From Betaproteobacteria bacterium (GTDB taxonomy: Bacteria > Pseudomonadota > Gammaproteobacteria > Burkholderiales > Burkholderiaceae_C): a stretch of DNA of 64,000 nucleotides. Position 1 is the stretch's first letter; each line of letters opens with the position of its first letter. The stretch lies in NCBI GenBank assembly GCA_947453725.1, contig CANGHH010000001.1, positions 1 to 64,000 of the forward strand, read 5' to 3'. Below the pieces are notes generated by a model, which did no database searches, was not told the origin of the DNA, and saw nothing but the letters and a program-made list of their open reading frames with translations. The translations under genes were made by a program, and so were the position numbers. Of this stretch, positions 46,970 to 54,632 are shown in pieces.

Positions 46970-49900
46970 ATGAGCGCGCTGCCCTTACCCGCCGATTCGA
47001 CCCACGCCCCGCCGGCGCCGCAACAGCGCGTCATCAAGGTGCGCCGCGACTACAACGCCTGGGTGGCCAGCGAAAGCCTGGAAGACTACGCGCTGCGCTT
47101 CACGCCGCGCAGTTTCCGCAAGTGGAGCAGCGGGCGTGTGGCCAGCACCGCCATCGGCGGCGCGGCTTCCTTCCTGGTGCTGGAAGCGGTGGGCGGCACG
47201 CTGCTGCTGCAATTCGGTTTCATCAACGCCTTCTGGGCCATCCTGGCCACCGCGCTGATCATCTTTGCGGCGGGCTTGCCGATCAGCGTCTACGCCGCGC
47301 GCCACGGCCTGGACATGGACCTGCTGACGCGCGGCGCCGGTTTCGGCTACATCGGCAGCACCATCACCAGCCTGATCTACGCCAGCTTCACCTTCATCTT
47401 CTTCGCGCTGGAAGCAGCCATCATGGCCTACGCGCTGGAGCTGGCCTGGGGCATCCCGCCGACCTGGGGCTACCTGCTGTGTGCGCTGGTGGTCATCCCG
47501 CTGGTGACCCACGGCGTCACCGCCATCAGCCAGTTGCAGGTCTGGACGCAGCCGCTGTGGCTGGCGCTGCTGGTGCTGCCCTACGCCTATGTGTTCCAGG
47601 CGCACCCGACACTGGTCGCCGACCTGCGCGCCTACACCGGAGAAAGCGGCAAGGGCGGTGCTTTCGACCCCTTGCTCTTCGGCAGCGCGCTGACCGTGGG
47701 CATCGCGCTGATCACGCAGATGGGCGAGCAGGCCGACTACCTGCGCTTCATGCCCGAGAAGATGCCGGCCACGAGCGGCCGCTGGTGGCTGGCGGTGCTG
47801 GTCGGCGGGCCGGGCTGGGTCGTGCCTGGCGTGTTGAAGATGCTGGGCGGCATGCTGCTGGCCTACCTGGCGCTGACGCTGGCGGTGCCGGCCGACCGCG
47901 CCGTCGACCCCAACCAGATGTACCTGGCGGCCTACGAACTGGTCTTTCCGCATTACACCTGGGCGGTGGCGGCGACCGCACTGCTGGTCATCGTCAGCCA
48001 ACTGAGGATCAACGTCACGAATGCCTACGCCGGCAGCCTGGCCTGGTCGAACTTCTTCGCCCGCGTGACGCACAGCCACCCGGGCCGCGTGGTCTGGGTG
48101 GTCTTCAACACGCTGATCGCGCTGATGCTGATGGAGCTGGAGGTTTTTCGCGCGATAGGTGGCGTGCTGGGCCTGTACAGCAACATCGCGATCAGCTGGA
48201 TCATGGCCGTGGTCGCCGACCTGGTGGTCAACAAGCCGCTGGGCTGGTCGCCCAAGGGCATCGAATTCAAGCGCGCGCACCTCTACGACATCAACCCGGT
48301 CGGCGTCGGCGCGATGGGTGCGGCTTCGCTGCTGTCGATCGCCGCCTACCTGGGTGTGTTCGGCGCGATGGCGCAAGCCTTCTCGGCGGTGATCGCGATG
48401 GCCGTGGCCTTCGTCACCTCGCCGCTGATTGCCTGGTTCACGAAAGGCCGCTACTACATCGCCAGAACATCGGTCGACGGCGCTTACCTGGGGGCCAGCA
48501 CGGGCGTGCTGAAGCTGCGCCGCTGCGTCATCTGCGAACGCGATTACGAAGGCGAGGACATGGCGCAGTGCCCCGCCTACGGCGGCCCGATCTGCAGCCT
48601 GTGCTGTTCGCTGGACGCCCGCTGCCACGACCTGTGCAAGCCCCAGCCCGCACGCGCGTCCTGGCAAGTGGCCGCACTGGCACGCCGGCTGACGCCACGC
48701 GCCTGGTGGCCGCAGCTGGACACCGGCCTGGGCCGCTACCTGCTGCTGATGGCCGTGGTGGCGCCGGCGCTGGGCGGCCTGCTGGCCCTGCTCTGCCAGG
48801 CCGAACTGCGCCAGCTGGGTGACACCGCGGACGCGCTGGCTCCGGCGCTGCGCGCCGGTTTGGTCAAGGCCTACGTCAAGATCTATTGCGCCTTGCTGCT
48901 GGTCGGTGGCGTCATCGGCTGGTGGCTGGTGCTGACGCAGATCAGCCGCCGTGTGGCGCAGGAAGAAAGCAGGCGCCAGACCGATGCGCTGGTGCGCGAG
49001 ATCGACTCGCACCGCCGCACCGACGAGGCCCTGCAGCGCGCCAAGCAGGCTGCCGAGGCCGCCAACCAGGCCAAGACGCGTTACATCAGCGCCGTCAGCC
49101 ACGAGCTGCGCACGCCGCTGAACAGCATCCTGGGCTATGCCCAGCTGCTCGACGAGGACCCCACGCTACCCGTCCACCGCAAGCAGGCGGTCGGCGTCAT
49201 CCGGCGCGGCGGCGAGCACCTGCTGAGCCTGATCGAAGGCACCCTGGACATCGCACGCATCGAAGGCGGCAAGCTGGCGCTGGAACCCAAGCCGATGCGC
49301 CTGCACGAGGCCCTGCGCCAGATCGTGCAGATGTTCGAACTGCAGGCCGCCAGCAAGGGCCTGCACTTCGAGCACGACATCGAAGGCGCCCCCGCGCTGG
49401 TCAGGGCCGACGAGCGGCGGCTGACGCAGATCCTGATCAACGTGCTCGGCAACGCGGTGAAATTCACCCAGGCCGGCCGGGTCAGCTTCCGGGCGCTGCA
49501 CCTGCGCGACATGGCCGTCTTCGAGATCGAGGACACCGGGCCGGGCATCGCCGCGCGGGACCTCGAACGGATCTTCGAACCCTTCTCGCGCGGTGGCGCC
49601 GCCGCCGGCACCGCCGGCGGCGGCACGGGGCTGGGCCTGACCATCGCCAAGATGCTGACCGACCTGATGGGCGGCGAGATGACGGTTTCGTCGCGCACCG
49701 CGGCCGACGGCGGGGGCCTGTCCGGCACCTCGGGCACGCTGTTCCGCGTGCGCCTGTTCCTGCCCGAACTGCAAGGCGCCAAGGCGCCTCAGCCCTTGCC
49801 CCTGCGCGCCGGCTACGCCGGGGCGCAGCGCCGCGTGCTGGTGGTCGACAACGAAGAGATCGACCGCACGCTGCTGGCCAACCGGCTGCAGGGTCTGGGC

Positions 49901-50464
49901 TTCGACGTGCTGCAGGCCAGTTCGGGCCATGCCGCGCTGGCCCTGCTGCATGAACAGGTGCTGGCGGTGACGCCGCTGGACGCCATCCTGATGGACCTGG
50001 CGATGCCCGGCATCGACGGCTGGGAGACCATCCGCATGCTGCGCCGCCAGCGCCTGAGCAGCGCGCCGCTGGCCATCGTCTCGGCGAATGCCTTCGATAA
50101 GGGGCTGGACAACGACGTCGGCATCTCGGCGGCCGACTTCATCACCAAGCCCGTGCGCTTCGACGAGTTGCTGGACTGGCTGGGCCGGCGCCTGCAGCTG
50201 CAATGGCTGGCCCAGGCGCCGCCGCCGCCGCCCGCGCCCACGCCGGCCGATGCACCCAGGCCCACGCGAACCCAGCTGCTGGCGCTGCGCGAGGTGGTCA
50301 ACCTGGGCTACCCTCGCGGCGTGCGGCGGCTGCTCGACCAGATCGAGGCCGAGCGCCCCGAATGCACGCCCTGGCTGGCCGCGCTGCGCACCCTGGCCGC
50401 CGGTTTCCAGTTCGACCGCATGACGCCACTGATCCAAGAGGCACTGGCCCATGACAAGACCTGA
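46970..50464 (+). CDS. Fusion of NCS1-type permease with hybrid histidine kinase and receiver
   Basis: A 1164-residue membrane protein. Residues about 25-500 are a purine-cytosine-permease (NCS1) domain with about 12 transmembrane segments. Residues 519-556 form a cysteine cluster (CVICERDYEGEDMAQCPAYG and further CSLCC, CHDLC). Two more membrane segments (about 590-660) follow. Then come HisKA (phospho-His 711 in SAVSHELRTPLNSILGY), HATPase (NAVKFTQ, DTGPGI, GGTGLGLTIAK), a receiver (Asp about 1009, LMDLAMPG) and a C-terminal helical domain. The stop overlaps the start of a LuxR regulator. By analogy with CbrA, the carrier domain may sense or transport its ligand. The ligand (purine, allantoin, urea-related) is inference from the urea genes around it. 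Confidence 0.85.
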   Translation: MSALPLPADSTHAPPAPQQRVIKVRRDYNAWVASESLEDYALRFTPRSFRKWSSGRVASTAIGGAASFLVLEAVGGTLLLQFGFINAFWAILATALIIFAAGLPISVYAARHGLDMDLLTRGAGFGYIGSTITSLIYASFTFIFFALEAAIMAYALELAWGIPPTWGYLLCALVVIPLVTHGVTAISQLQVWTQPLWLALLVLPYAYVFQAHPTLVADLRAYTGESGKGGAFDPLLFGSALTVGIALITQMGEQADYLRFMPEKMPATSGRWWLAVLVGGPGWVVPGVLKMLGGMLLAYLALTLAVPADRAVDPNQMYLAAYELVFPHYTWAVAATALLVIVSQLRINVTNAYAGSLAWSNFFARVTHSHPGRVVWVVFNTLIALMLMELEVFRAIGGVLGLYSNIAISWIMAVVADLVVNKPLGWSPKGIEFKRAHLYDINPVGVGAMGAASLLSIAAYLGVFGAMAQAFSAVIAMAVAFVTSPLIAWFTKGRYYIARTSVDGAYLGASTGVLKLRRCVICERDYEGEDMAQCPAYGGPICSLCCSLDARCHDLCKPQPARASWQVAALARRLTPRAWWPQLDTGLGRYLLLMAVVAPALGGLLALLCQAELRQLGDTADALAPALRAGLVKAYVKIYCALLLVGGVIGWWLVLTQISRRVAQEESRRQTDALVREIDSHRRTDEALQRAKQAAEAANQAKTRYISAVSHELRTPLNSILGYAQLLDEDPTLPVHRKQAVGVIRRGGEHLLSLIEGTLDIARIEGGKLALEPKPMRLHEALRQIVQMFELQAASKGLHFEHDIEGAPALVRADERRLTQILINVLGNAVKFTQAGRVSFRALHLRDMAVFEIEDTGPGIAARDLERIFEPFSRGGAAAGTAGGGTGLGLTIAKMLTDLMGGEMTVSSRTAADGGGLSGTSGTLFRVRLFLPELQGAKAPQPLPLRAGYAGAQRRVLVVDNEEIDRTLLANRLQGLGFDVLQASSGHAALALLHEQVLAVTPLDAILMDLAMPGIDGWETIRMLRRQRLSSAPLAIVSANAFDKGLDNDVGISAADFITKPVRFDELLDWLGRRLQLQWLAQAPPPPPAPTPADAPRPTRTQLLALREVVNLGYPRGVRRLLDQIEAERPECTPWLAALRTLAAGFQFDRMTPLIQEALAHDKT

Positions 50465-51539
50465 ACGCCGCGACTTGACCAAGGACTGGCGCGGAACCGG
50501 CTCCGCCGGGCCGCTGACTGAGCCGGCAGCGAGGACGCTGCCGGCGCTCACAGGCGATGAACAGTCCACTGGGACTGTTCCTCGTCCCATTCGCCCCCCC
50601 GGGGGGGTGGCGACCGAAGGGAGCCTGGGGGCTCATGGACTCGTGCTGATCGTCGACGACGTGCCCGACAACCTGGCCTTGCTGCACGATGCCCTGGACG
50701 AGGCCGGCTACACCGTGCTGGTGGCCACCGACGGCGCCACCGCGCTGCAGCGCGCCGCGCAGGCCGAACCCGACATCGTCCTGCTGGACGCGGTGATGCC
50801 CGGCATCGACGGCTTCGAGGTCGCTCGGCGGCTGAAGGCCGGGCCCGAGACCGCGCACATCCCGATCGTCTTCATGACCGGCCTGACCGACACCGAACAT
50901 GTGCTGGCGGCTTTCGAGGCCGGTGGCGTCGACTACGTCACCAAGCCGATACGCCCGCCCGAGGTGCTGGCGCGCATGGCCGCGCACATGCAGGCCGCGC
51001 GCCAGGCCCGGCAGGCACGCAACGCGCTCGACGCTTACGGCCACGCGACCATCGCCGTGCGCGTCGAAGGCAGCCAGGCACGGCTGACCTGGCAGACGCC
51101 GCTGGCCCGGCGCTGGCTGCCCGGGTACTTCGAATGCGTGCCCGGCGAGGTGCCCGCGCTGTTGCTGCAATGGCTGCAGACCGCCGCCGACGGCCGCGAG
51201 ACCCGCCCGCTGGCCAGCGCGCGCGGCGCCAAGCAGCTGGTCTGCACGCTGCAGGGCCGCACGCCCGACGATGACTGGCTGGTCGTGTTGCGCGAAGTCA
51301 GCGACGCCGCCACCGTCGAGGCCACGATGCAGGCGCTGGGCCTGACACTGCGCGAAAGCGAGGTGCTGTACTGGGTCGTCAAGGGCAAGACCAACCGCGA
51401 CATCGGGGACATCCTGGGCAGCAGCCCGGCCACGGTGAAGAAGCACCTCGAGCGGGTCTACGAAAAGCTGGGCGTCGAGACCCGAACCGCAGCAGCCGGT
51501 GTGGCGGTGCAGAAGGTGCGGGCGCTGTCGCAGGGCTGA
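50451..51539 (+). CDS. LuxR-type response regulator, partner of the permease-kinase
   Basis: A 362-residue regulator. The receiver has LIVDDVPDN, the phospho-Asp at about residue 113 (IVLLDAVMPGIDG) and YVTKPI. A PAS-like middle region is followed by a C-terminal LuxR helix-turn-helix (LRESEVLYWVVKGKTNRDIG, then SSPATVKKHLERVYEKLGV). The ATG at 50451 overlaps the kinase stop. Residues about 12-62 are encoded by a palindromic repeat inserted in frame (see repeat at 50489). A GTG at 50643 would start just before the receiver and may be the original start. Confidence 0.88.
   Translation: MTRPERRDLTKDWRGTGSAGPLTEPAARTLPALTGDEQSTGTVPRPIRPPGGVATEGSLGAHGLVLIVDDVPDNLALLHDALDEAGYTVLVATDGATALQRAAQAEPDIVLLDAVMPGIDGFEVARRLKAGPETAHIPIVFMTGLTDTEHVLAAFEAGGVDYVTKPIRPPEVLARMAAHMQAARQARQARNALDAYGHATIAVRVEGSQARLTWQTPLARRWLPGYFECVPGEVPALLLQWLQTAADGRETRPLASARGAKQLVCTLQGRTPDDDWLVVLREVSDAATVEATMQALGLTLRESEVLYWVVKGKTNRDIGDILGSSPATVKKHLERVYEKLGVETRTAAAGVAVQKVRALSQG
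50489..50634. repeat. REP-like palindromic element within the regulator gene
   Basis: Three perfect hairpins in a row: GCCGGCAGCG/CGCTGCCGGC (50522-50545), GAACAGTCC/GGACTGTTC (50559-50580) and seven C/seven G (50594-50607). This mosaic resembles REP-type repeats that I associate with intergenic spots in Burkholderiales. Here it lies in an open frame before the receiver domain. Edges are approximate. Confidence 0.65.
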
Positions 51540-51581
51540 GCCGCGCAGCGCCCGAGAGCCGGATCGTCCAGGTCGAAGCGC

Positions 51582-52103
51582 CATGCAGTCAGAGCAGATC
51601 AGCGCCAGCAGCGACATCAAGGCGCTGCTGTTGACCGATGTGGTCGACAGCACCCGGCTGGCCGTGGCGCTCGGTGACGAGGCCATGGCCCAGCTGTGGG
51701 CCGCGCACGATGGCCTGGCCAAGCCGACCGCCGCCCGCGTGATGTCGCTCGCGGTGGGCGGGCAGACGCTGCTCACCGCCGAGGCCCGGCAGGCCCTGGG
51801 CGCGACGGCGCTGGCCCTGCAGTCGCACGGCCACTGGGTGATGAAGGGCGTACCCGATCCGGTGGAGCTGTTCGAGGTCGGCGAGCCGGGCACCGGCTTC
51901 GCGGCGCCGCCCGACGGTGACAAGGTCTACCGCGTGGTTCAGGTCGGCGGGCGCTGGCTGCCGGTGAAAGAACTGCCGAACAACCTGCCGCAGCCCACGA
52001 CCTCGTTCATCGGCCGCGAACAGGAACTGGCCGAGGTCAAGGCGCTGCTGCCGCGCACGCGGCTGCTCACGCTGCTGGGCATGGGCGGGCTGGGCAAGAC
52101 GCG
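51582..52103 (+). pseudogene. Adenylate/guanylate cyclase-NTPase fusion protein, internally deleted and cut at the 3' end
   Basis: From the ATG at 51582 the frame starts like class III cyclases joined to an NB-ARC/STAND ATPase (ALLLTDVVDSTRLAVALGDE), but jumps at LWAAHDGLAKPTAARVMSLA to what is normally the end of the cyclase domain, so the catalytic core is missing. TSFIGREQELAEVKALLP and the P-loop LGMGGLGKTRL follow, then the sequence changes at about 52104 to an unrelated gene remnant. Full members exceed 1000 residues. It is non-functional as a cyclase. Confidence 0.75.
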
Positions 52104-52536
52104 CCTTCAGGGTGTTTGCCGGTCAGGTCGTGGGATTGCAGGTGGGCTACCTGGGGACCTTCTCGTCGCCGGTGTGGACCGCCGCCTAGAACTTCCTCCC
52201 CGAGGCTCAAAACGACGCCTTCGGTGCTGCGCTGGGCCTGCTGGGTGCCCGCGCCGAGTGCCTGACATGCGGCACCTTCTTGTTCAGTGAGACCGCCGGA
52301 CTGGATCAGTTCCTGGTGACCTACGACAGCGTGGACGGCGGCCATGCGCCGAAACTGACCGACGGTAGCGGCAACGCAGCCGGTGTGGGCTTGAACGATC
52401 AGGGTGTCATTCAGGGCTTCTTCGCGGTCGACGCGCTGGACACAGCCGCGCGCGGCGCCGCGTTCAAGGTGCCTGAACCGGGCGCACTCGCGCTGGTGTC
52501 CTTGGCCATGGGGGCACTGGCCTGGTCGCGCCGCCG
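52104..52536 (+). pseudogene. 3' remnant of a PEP-CTERM exported protein gene
   Basis: In one frame the sequence reads VFAGQVVGLQVGYLGTF, meets a TAG near 52188, and continues with NDAFGAALGLLGARAEC, FVTYDSVDGGHAP-like sequence and the sorting tail VPEPGALALVSLAMGALAWS followed by Arg residues. That tail is the PEP-CTERM signal read by exosortase. The 5' part is gone, there is an in-frame stop, and no stop codon ends the frame in the normal place, so the gene is dead. It shows that the organism has, or had, the exosortase system. Confidence 0.7.
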
Positions 52537-52626
52537 GCGCTGCCAGATCGCCGCCTCAGGGCCTCCGTCACGCGCCGGTCGTCTCGCGCGACAATGCAGG
52601 CCTTGTTCATTCCACCGCGCCCGCCG

Positions 52627-53109
52627 ATGTCCGCACTCACCTGGTCCGACCACCTTGCCCTGCAGCAGCCGCTGATGGACGACACGCACCGCGAGTTCAT
52701 CGACCTGCTGGCCGCCCTGGAAGCTGCTGCGGCCAGCCCTTCGGCTGGCTTGCTGCCCTGCCTGGACCGCTTCGTCGAACACACCGAAGCCCATTTCGGC
52801 CAGGAAGATGCCTGGATGGCCAGCATCGGTTTCCAGCCCGAGAACTGCCATGCGCGGCAACACGCCGAGGTGCTGCAACTGCTGCGCGAGGTGCAGCGGC
52901 GGGTGCGCGAGGACGGCCGGGTGGAAATGGTCGGGCAATTGGTGCCGGCGCTCGCCGAGTGGTTCGTGCCGCATGCGCAGAACATGGACGGCGGCCTGGC
53001 GCAGGTGATGCAGGCCACGGGCTTCGACCCGGCCACGGGCACGATGACGAACCCGCCGCAGGCGCCGTCCGACGCGGCTTTCGAAGCCGCAGCCCCCGGC
53101 TGCCACTGA
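52627..53109 (+). CDS. Bacteriohemerythrin-like oxygen-binding protein
   Basis: A 160-residue protein. The di-iron ligands fit hemerythrin: His in DDTHREFIDLL, H-x3-E in HTEAHFGQED, His in HARQHAEVL and the C-terminal H-x4-D in PHAQNMD. A tail of about 40 residues ending PGCH is extra. It may bind or sense oxygen or nitric oxide. It lies alone between the deletion scar and the urea transporter genes. ATG 52627 gives the normal N-terminus; an upstream in-frame ATG at 52594 is less likely. Confidence 0.85.
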   Translation: MSALTWSDHLALQQPLMDDTHREFIDLLAALEAAAASPSAGLLPCLDRFVEHTEAHFGQEDAWMASIGFQPENCHARQHAEVLQLLREVQRRVREDGRVEMVGQLVPALAEWFVPHAQNMDGGLAQVMQATGFDPATGTMTNPPQAPSDAAFEAAAPGCH

Positions 53110-53258
53110 GCGCCTTGTAGCGCCTTGTCGCGCGTTGTGGCCGCTTCACCGCGGCCGCCCGGCCTGCCGCAGCAGGGGCAGCAGTTCGGAAGGCCGTGTG
53201 ACGGCGGCGGCGTGCTGGGGCGGGGTGCATGGCCGGAAGTCGAGTCAGCGCCGCGCTG

Positions 53259-53274
53259 TACGCCGTCCGGCGTA
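53259..53274. promoter_or_regulatory. Inverted repeat upstream of urtA
   Basis: TACGCC-GTCC-GGCGTA, perfect 6-bp arms with a 4-base centre, lies 74 bases before the urtA start in the 238-base gap after the hemerythrin gene. It sits within a longer GC-rich imperfect repeat. It could be a binding site for the LuxR regulator or an NtrC-controlled element; no -24/-12 box is obvious. Confidence 0.35.
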
Positions 53275-53347
53275 TATCGGCCGCGCGGCGTGCTGCCTAA
53301 GCTGCGGCAGCCTGATCACAACCCGCACCCCCAGGAGCACAAGACCC

Positions 53348-54628
53348 ATGACCACCACCCGCCGCCAAATCGGCAAGACCTTCACCGCCGTCGCGCTGGC
53401 CGCTGCCAGCTTCGGCATCACGTCCGCTTTCGCGGCCGACACCATCAAGGTCGGCGTGCTGCATTCGCTGAGCGGCACGATGGCGATCTCGGAAACGGTG
53501 TTGAAGGACACCATCCTGATGGAGATCGACGCCATCAACGCCAAGGGCGGCCTGCTCGGCAAGCAACTGGAAGCCGTGGTCGTCGACCCGGCCTCGAACT
53601 GGCCGCTGTTCGCCGAGAAGACGCGCCAGCTGATCAGCAAGGACAAGGTCTCGGTGATCTTCGGCTGCTGGACCAGCGTGTCGCGCAAGAGCGTGCTGCC
53701 GGTGGTGGAGGAGCTCAACGGCCTGCTGTTCTACCCGGTGCAGTACGAAGGTGAAGAGCTCAGCAAGAACGTCTTCTACACCGGTGCCGCGCCCAACCAG
53801 CAAGCCATCCCGGCCGTCGAATACCTGATGAGCAAGGACGGCGGCAGCGCCAAGCGCTGGGTGCTGCTGGGTACCGACTACGTCTACCCGCGAACGACCA
53901 ACAAGATCCTGCGCTCCTTCCTGCACAGCAAGGGTGTGAAGGACGAGGACATCATCGAGGAGTACACGCCTTTCGGCCACTCCGACTACCAGTCGATCAT
54001 CGCCAAGATCAAGAAGTTCGCAGCCGAAGGCAAGAAGACTGCCGTCGTCTCGACCATCAACGGCGACAGCAACGTGCCTTTCTACAAGGAACTGGGCAAC
54101 CAGGGCCTGAAGGCGACCGACGTGCCGGTGGTGGCTTTCAGCGTCGGTGAAGAAGAGCTGCGCGGCGTCGACACCAAGCCGCTGGTCGGCCACCTGGCCG
54201 CCTGGAACTACTTCCAATCGATCAAGAACCCGACCAACGACGAATTCATCAAGCAGTGGACGGCCTACGCCAAGGCCAAGGGTATCGCCGGCCACAAGGA
54301 CAAGGCGCTGACCAACGACCCGATGGAAGCCAGCGTCATCGGCTTCCACATGTGGGCCCAGGCCGTGACCAAGGCCAAGAGCACCGACACCGACAAGGTG
54401 ATCGCGGCGATGGCCGGCCAGACCTACAAGGCGCCGAGCGGCATCATGTCGATGATGGACGCCAAGAATCACCACCTGCACAAGAGCGTGTTCATCGGCG
54501 AGATCAAGGCTGACGGCCAGTTCAACGTGGTCTGGAAGACGACGAGCCCGGTCAAGGCCCAGCCGTGGAGCCCGTTCATCCCCGAGAACAAGGGCAAGCC
54601 GGACGAGCCTGTCATCGCCAAGAAGTAA
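53348..54628 (+). CDS. urtA: Urea ABC transporter, substrate-binding protein
   Basis: A 426-residue exported protein. A signal peptide ends at TSAFAADTIKVGVLHS. The body matches amide-binding UrtA proteins: GTMAISETVLKDTILMEIDA, VIFGCWTSVSRKSVLPV and PVQYEGEELSKNVFYTGAAP. It catches urea in the periplasm for UrtBC. The start is the ATG at 53348, with an AGGAGC ribosome site upstream at 53333-53338. A terminator-like hairpin follows 17 bases after its stop. Confidence 0.96.
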   Translation: MTTTRRQIGKTFTAVALAAASFGITSAFAADTIKVGVLHSLSGTMAISETVLKDTILMEIDAINAKGGLLGKQLEAVVVDPASNWPLFAEKTRQLISKDKVSVIFGCWTSVSRKSVLPVVEELNGLLFYPVQYEGEELSKNVFYTGAAPNQQAIPAVEYLMSKDGGSAKRWVLLGTDYVYPRTTNKILRSFLHSKGVKDEDIIEEYTPFGHSDYQSIIAKIKKFAAEGKKTAVVSTINGDSNVPFYKELGNQGLKATDVPVVAFSVGEEELRGVDTKPLVGHLAAWNYFQSIKNPTNDEFIKQWTAYAKAKGIAGHKDKALTNDPMEASVIGFHMWAQAVTKAKSTDTDKVIAAMAGQTYKAPSGIMSMMDAKNHHLHKSVFIGEIKADGQFNVVWKTTSPVKAQPWSPFIPENKGKPDEPVIAKK

Positions 54629-54632
54629 TCGG

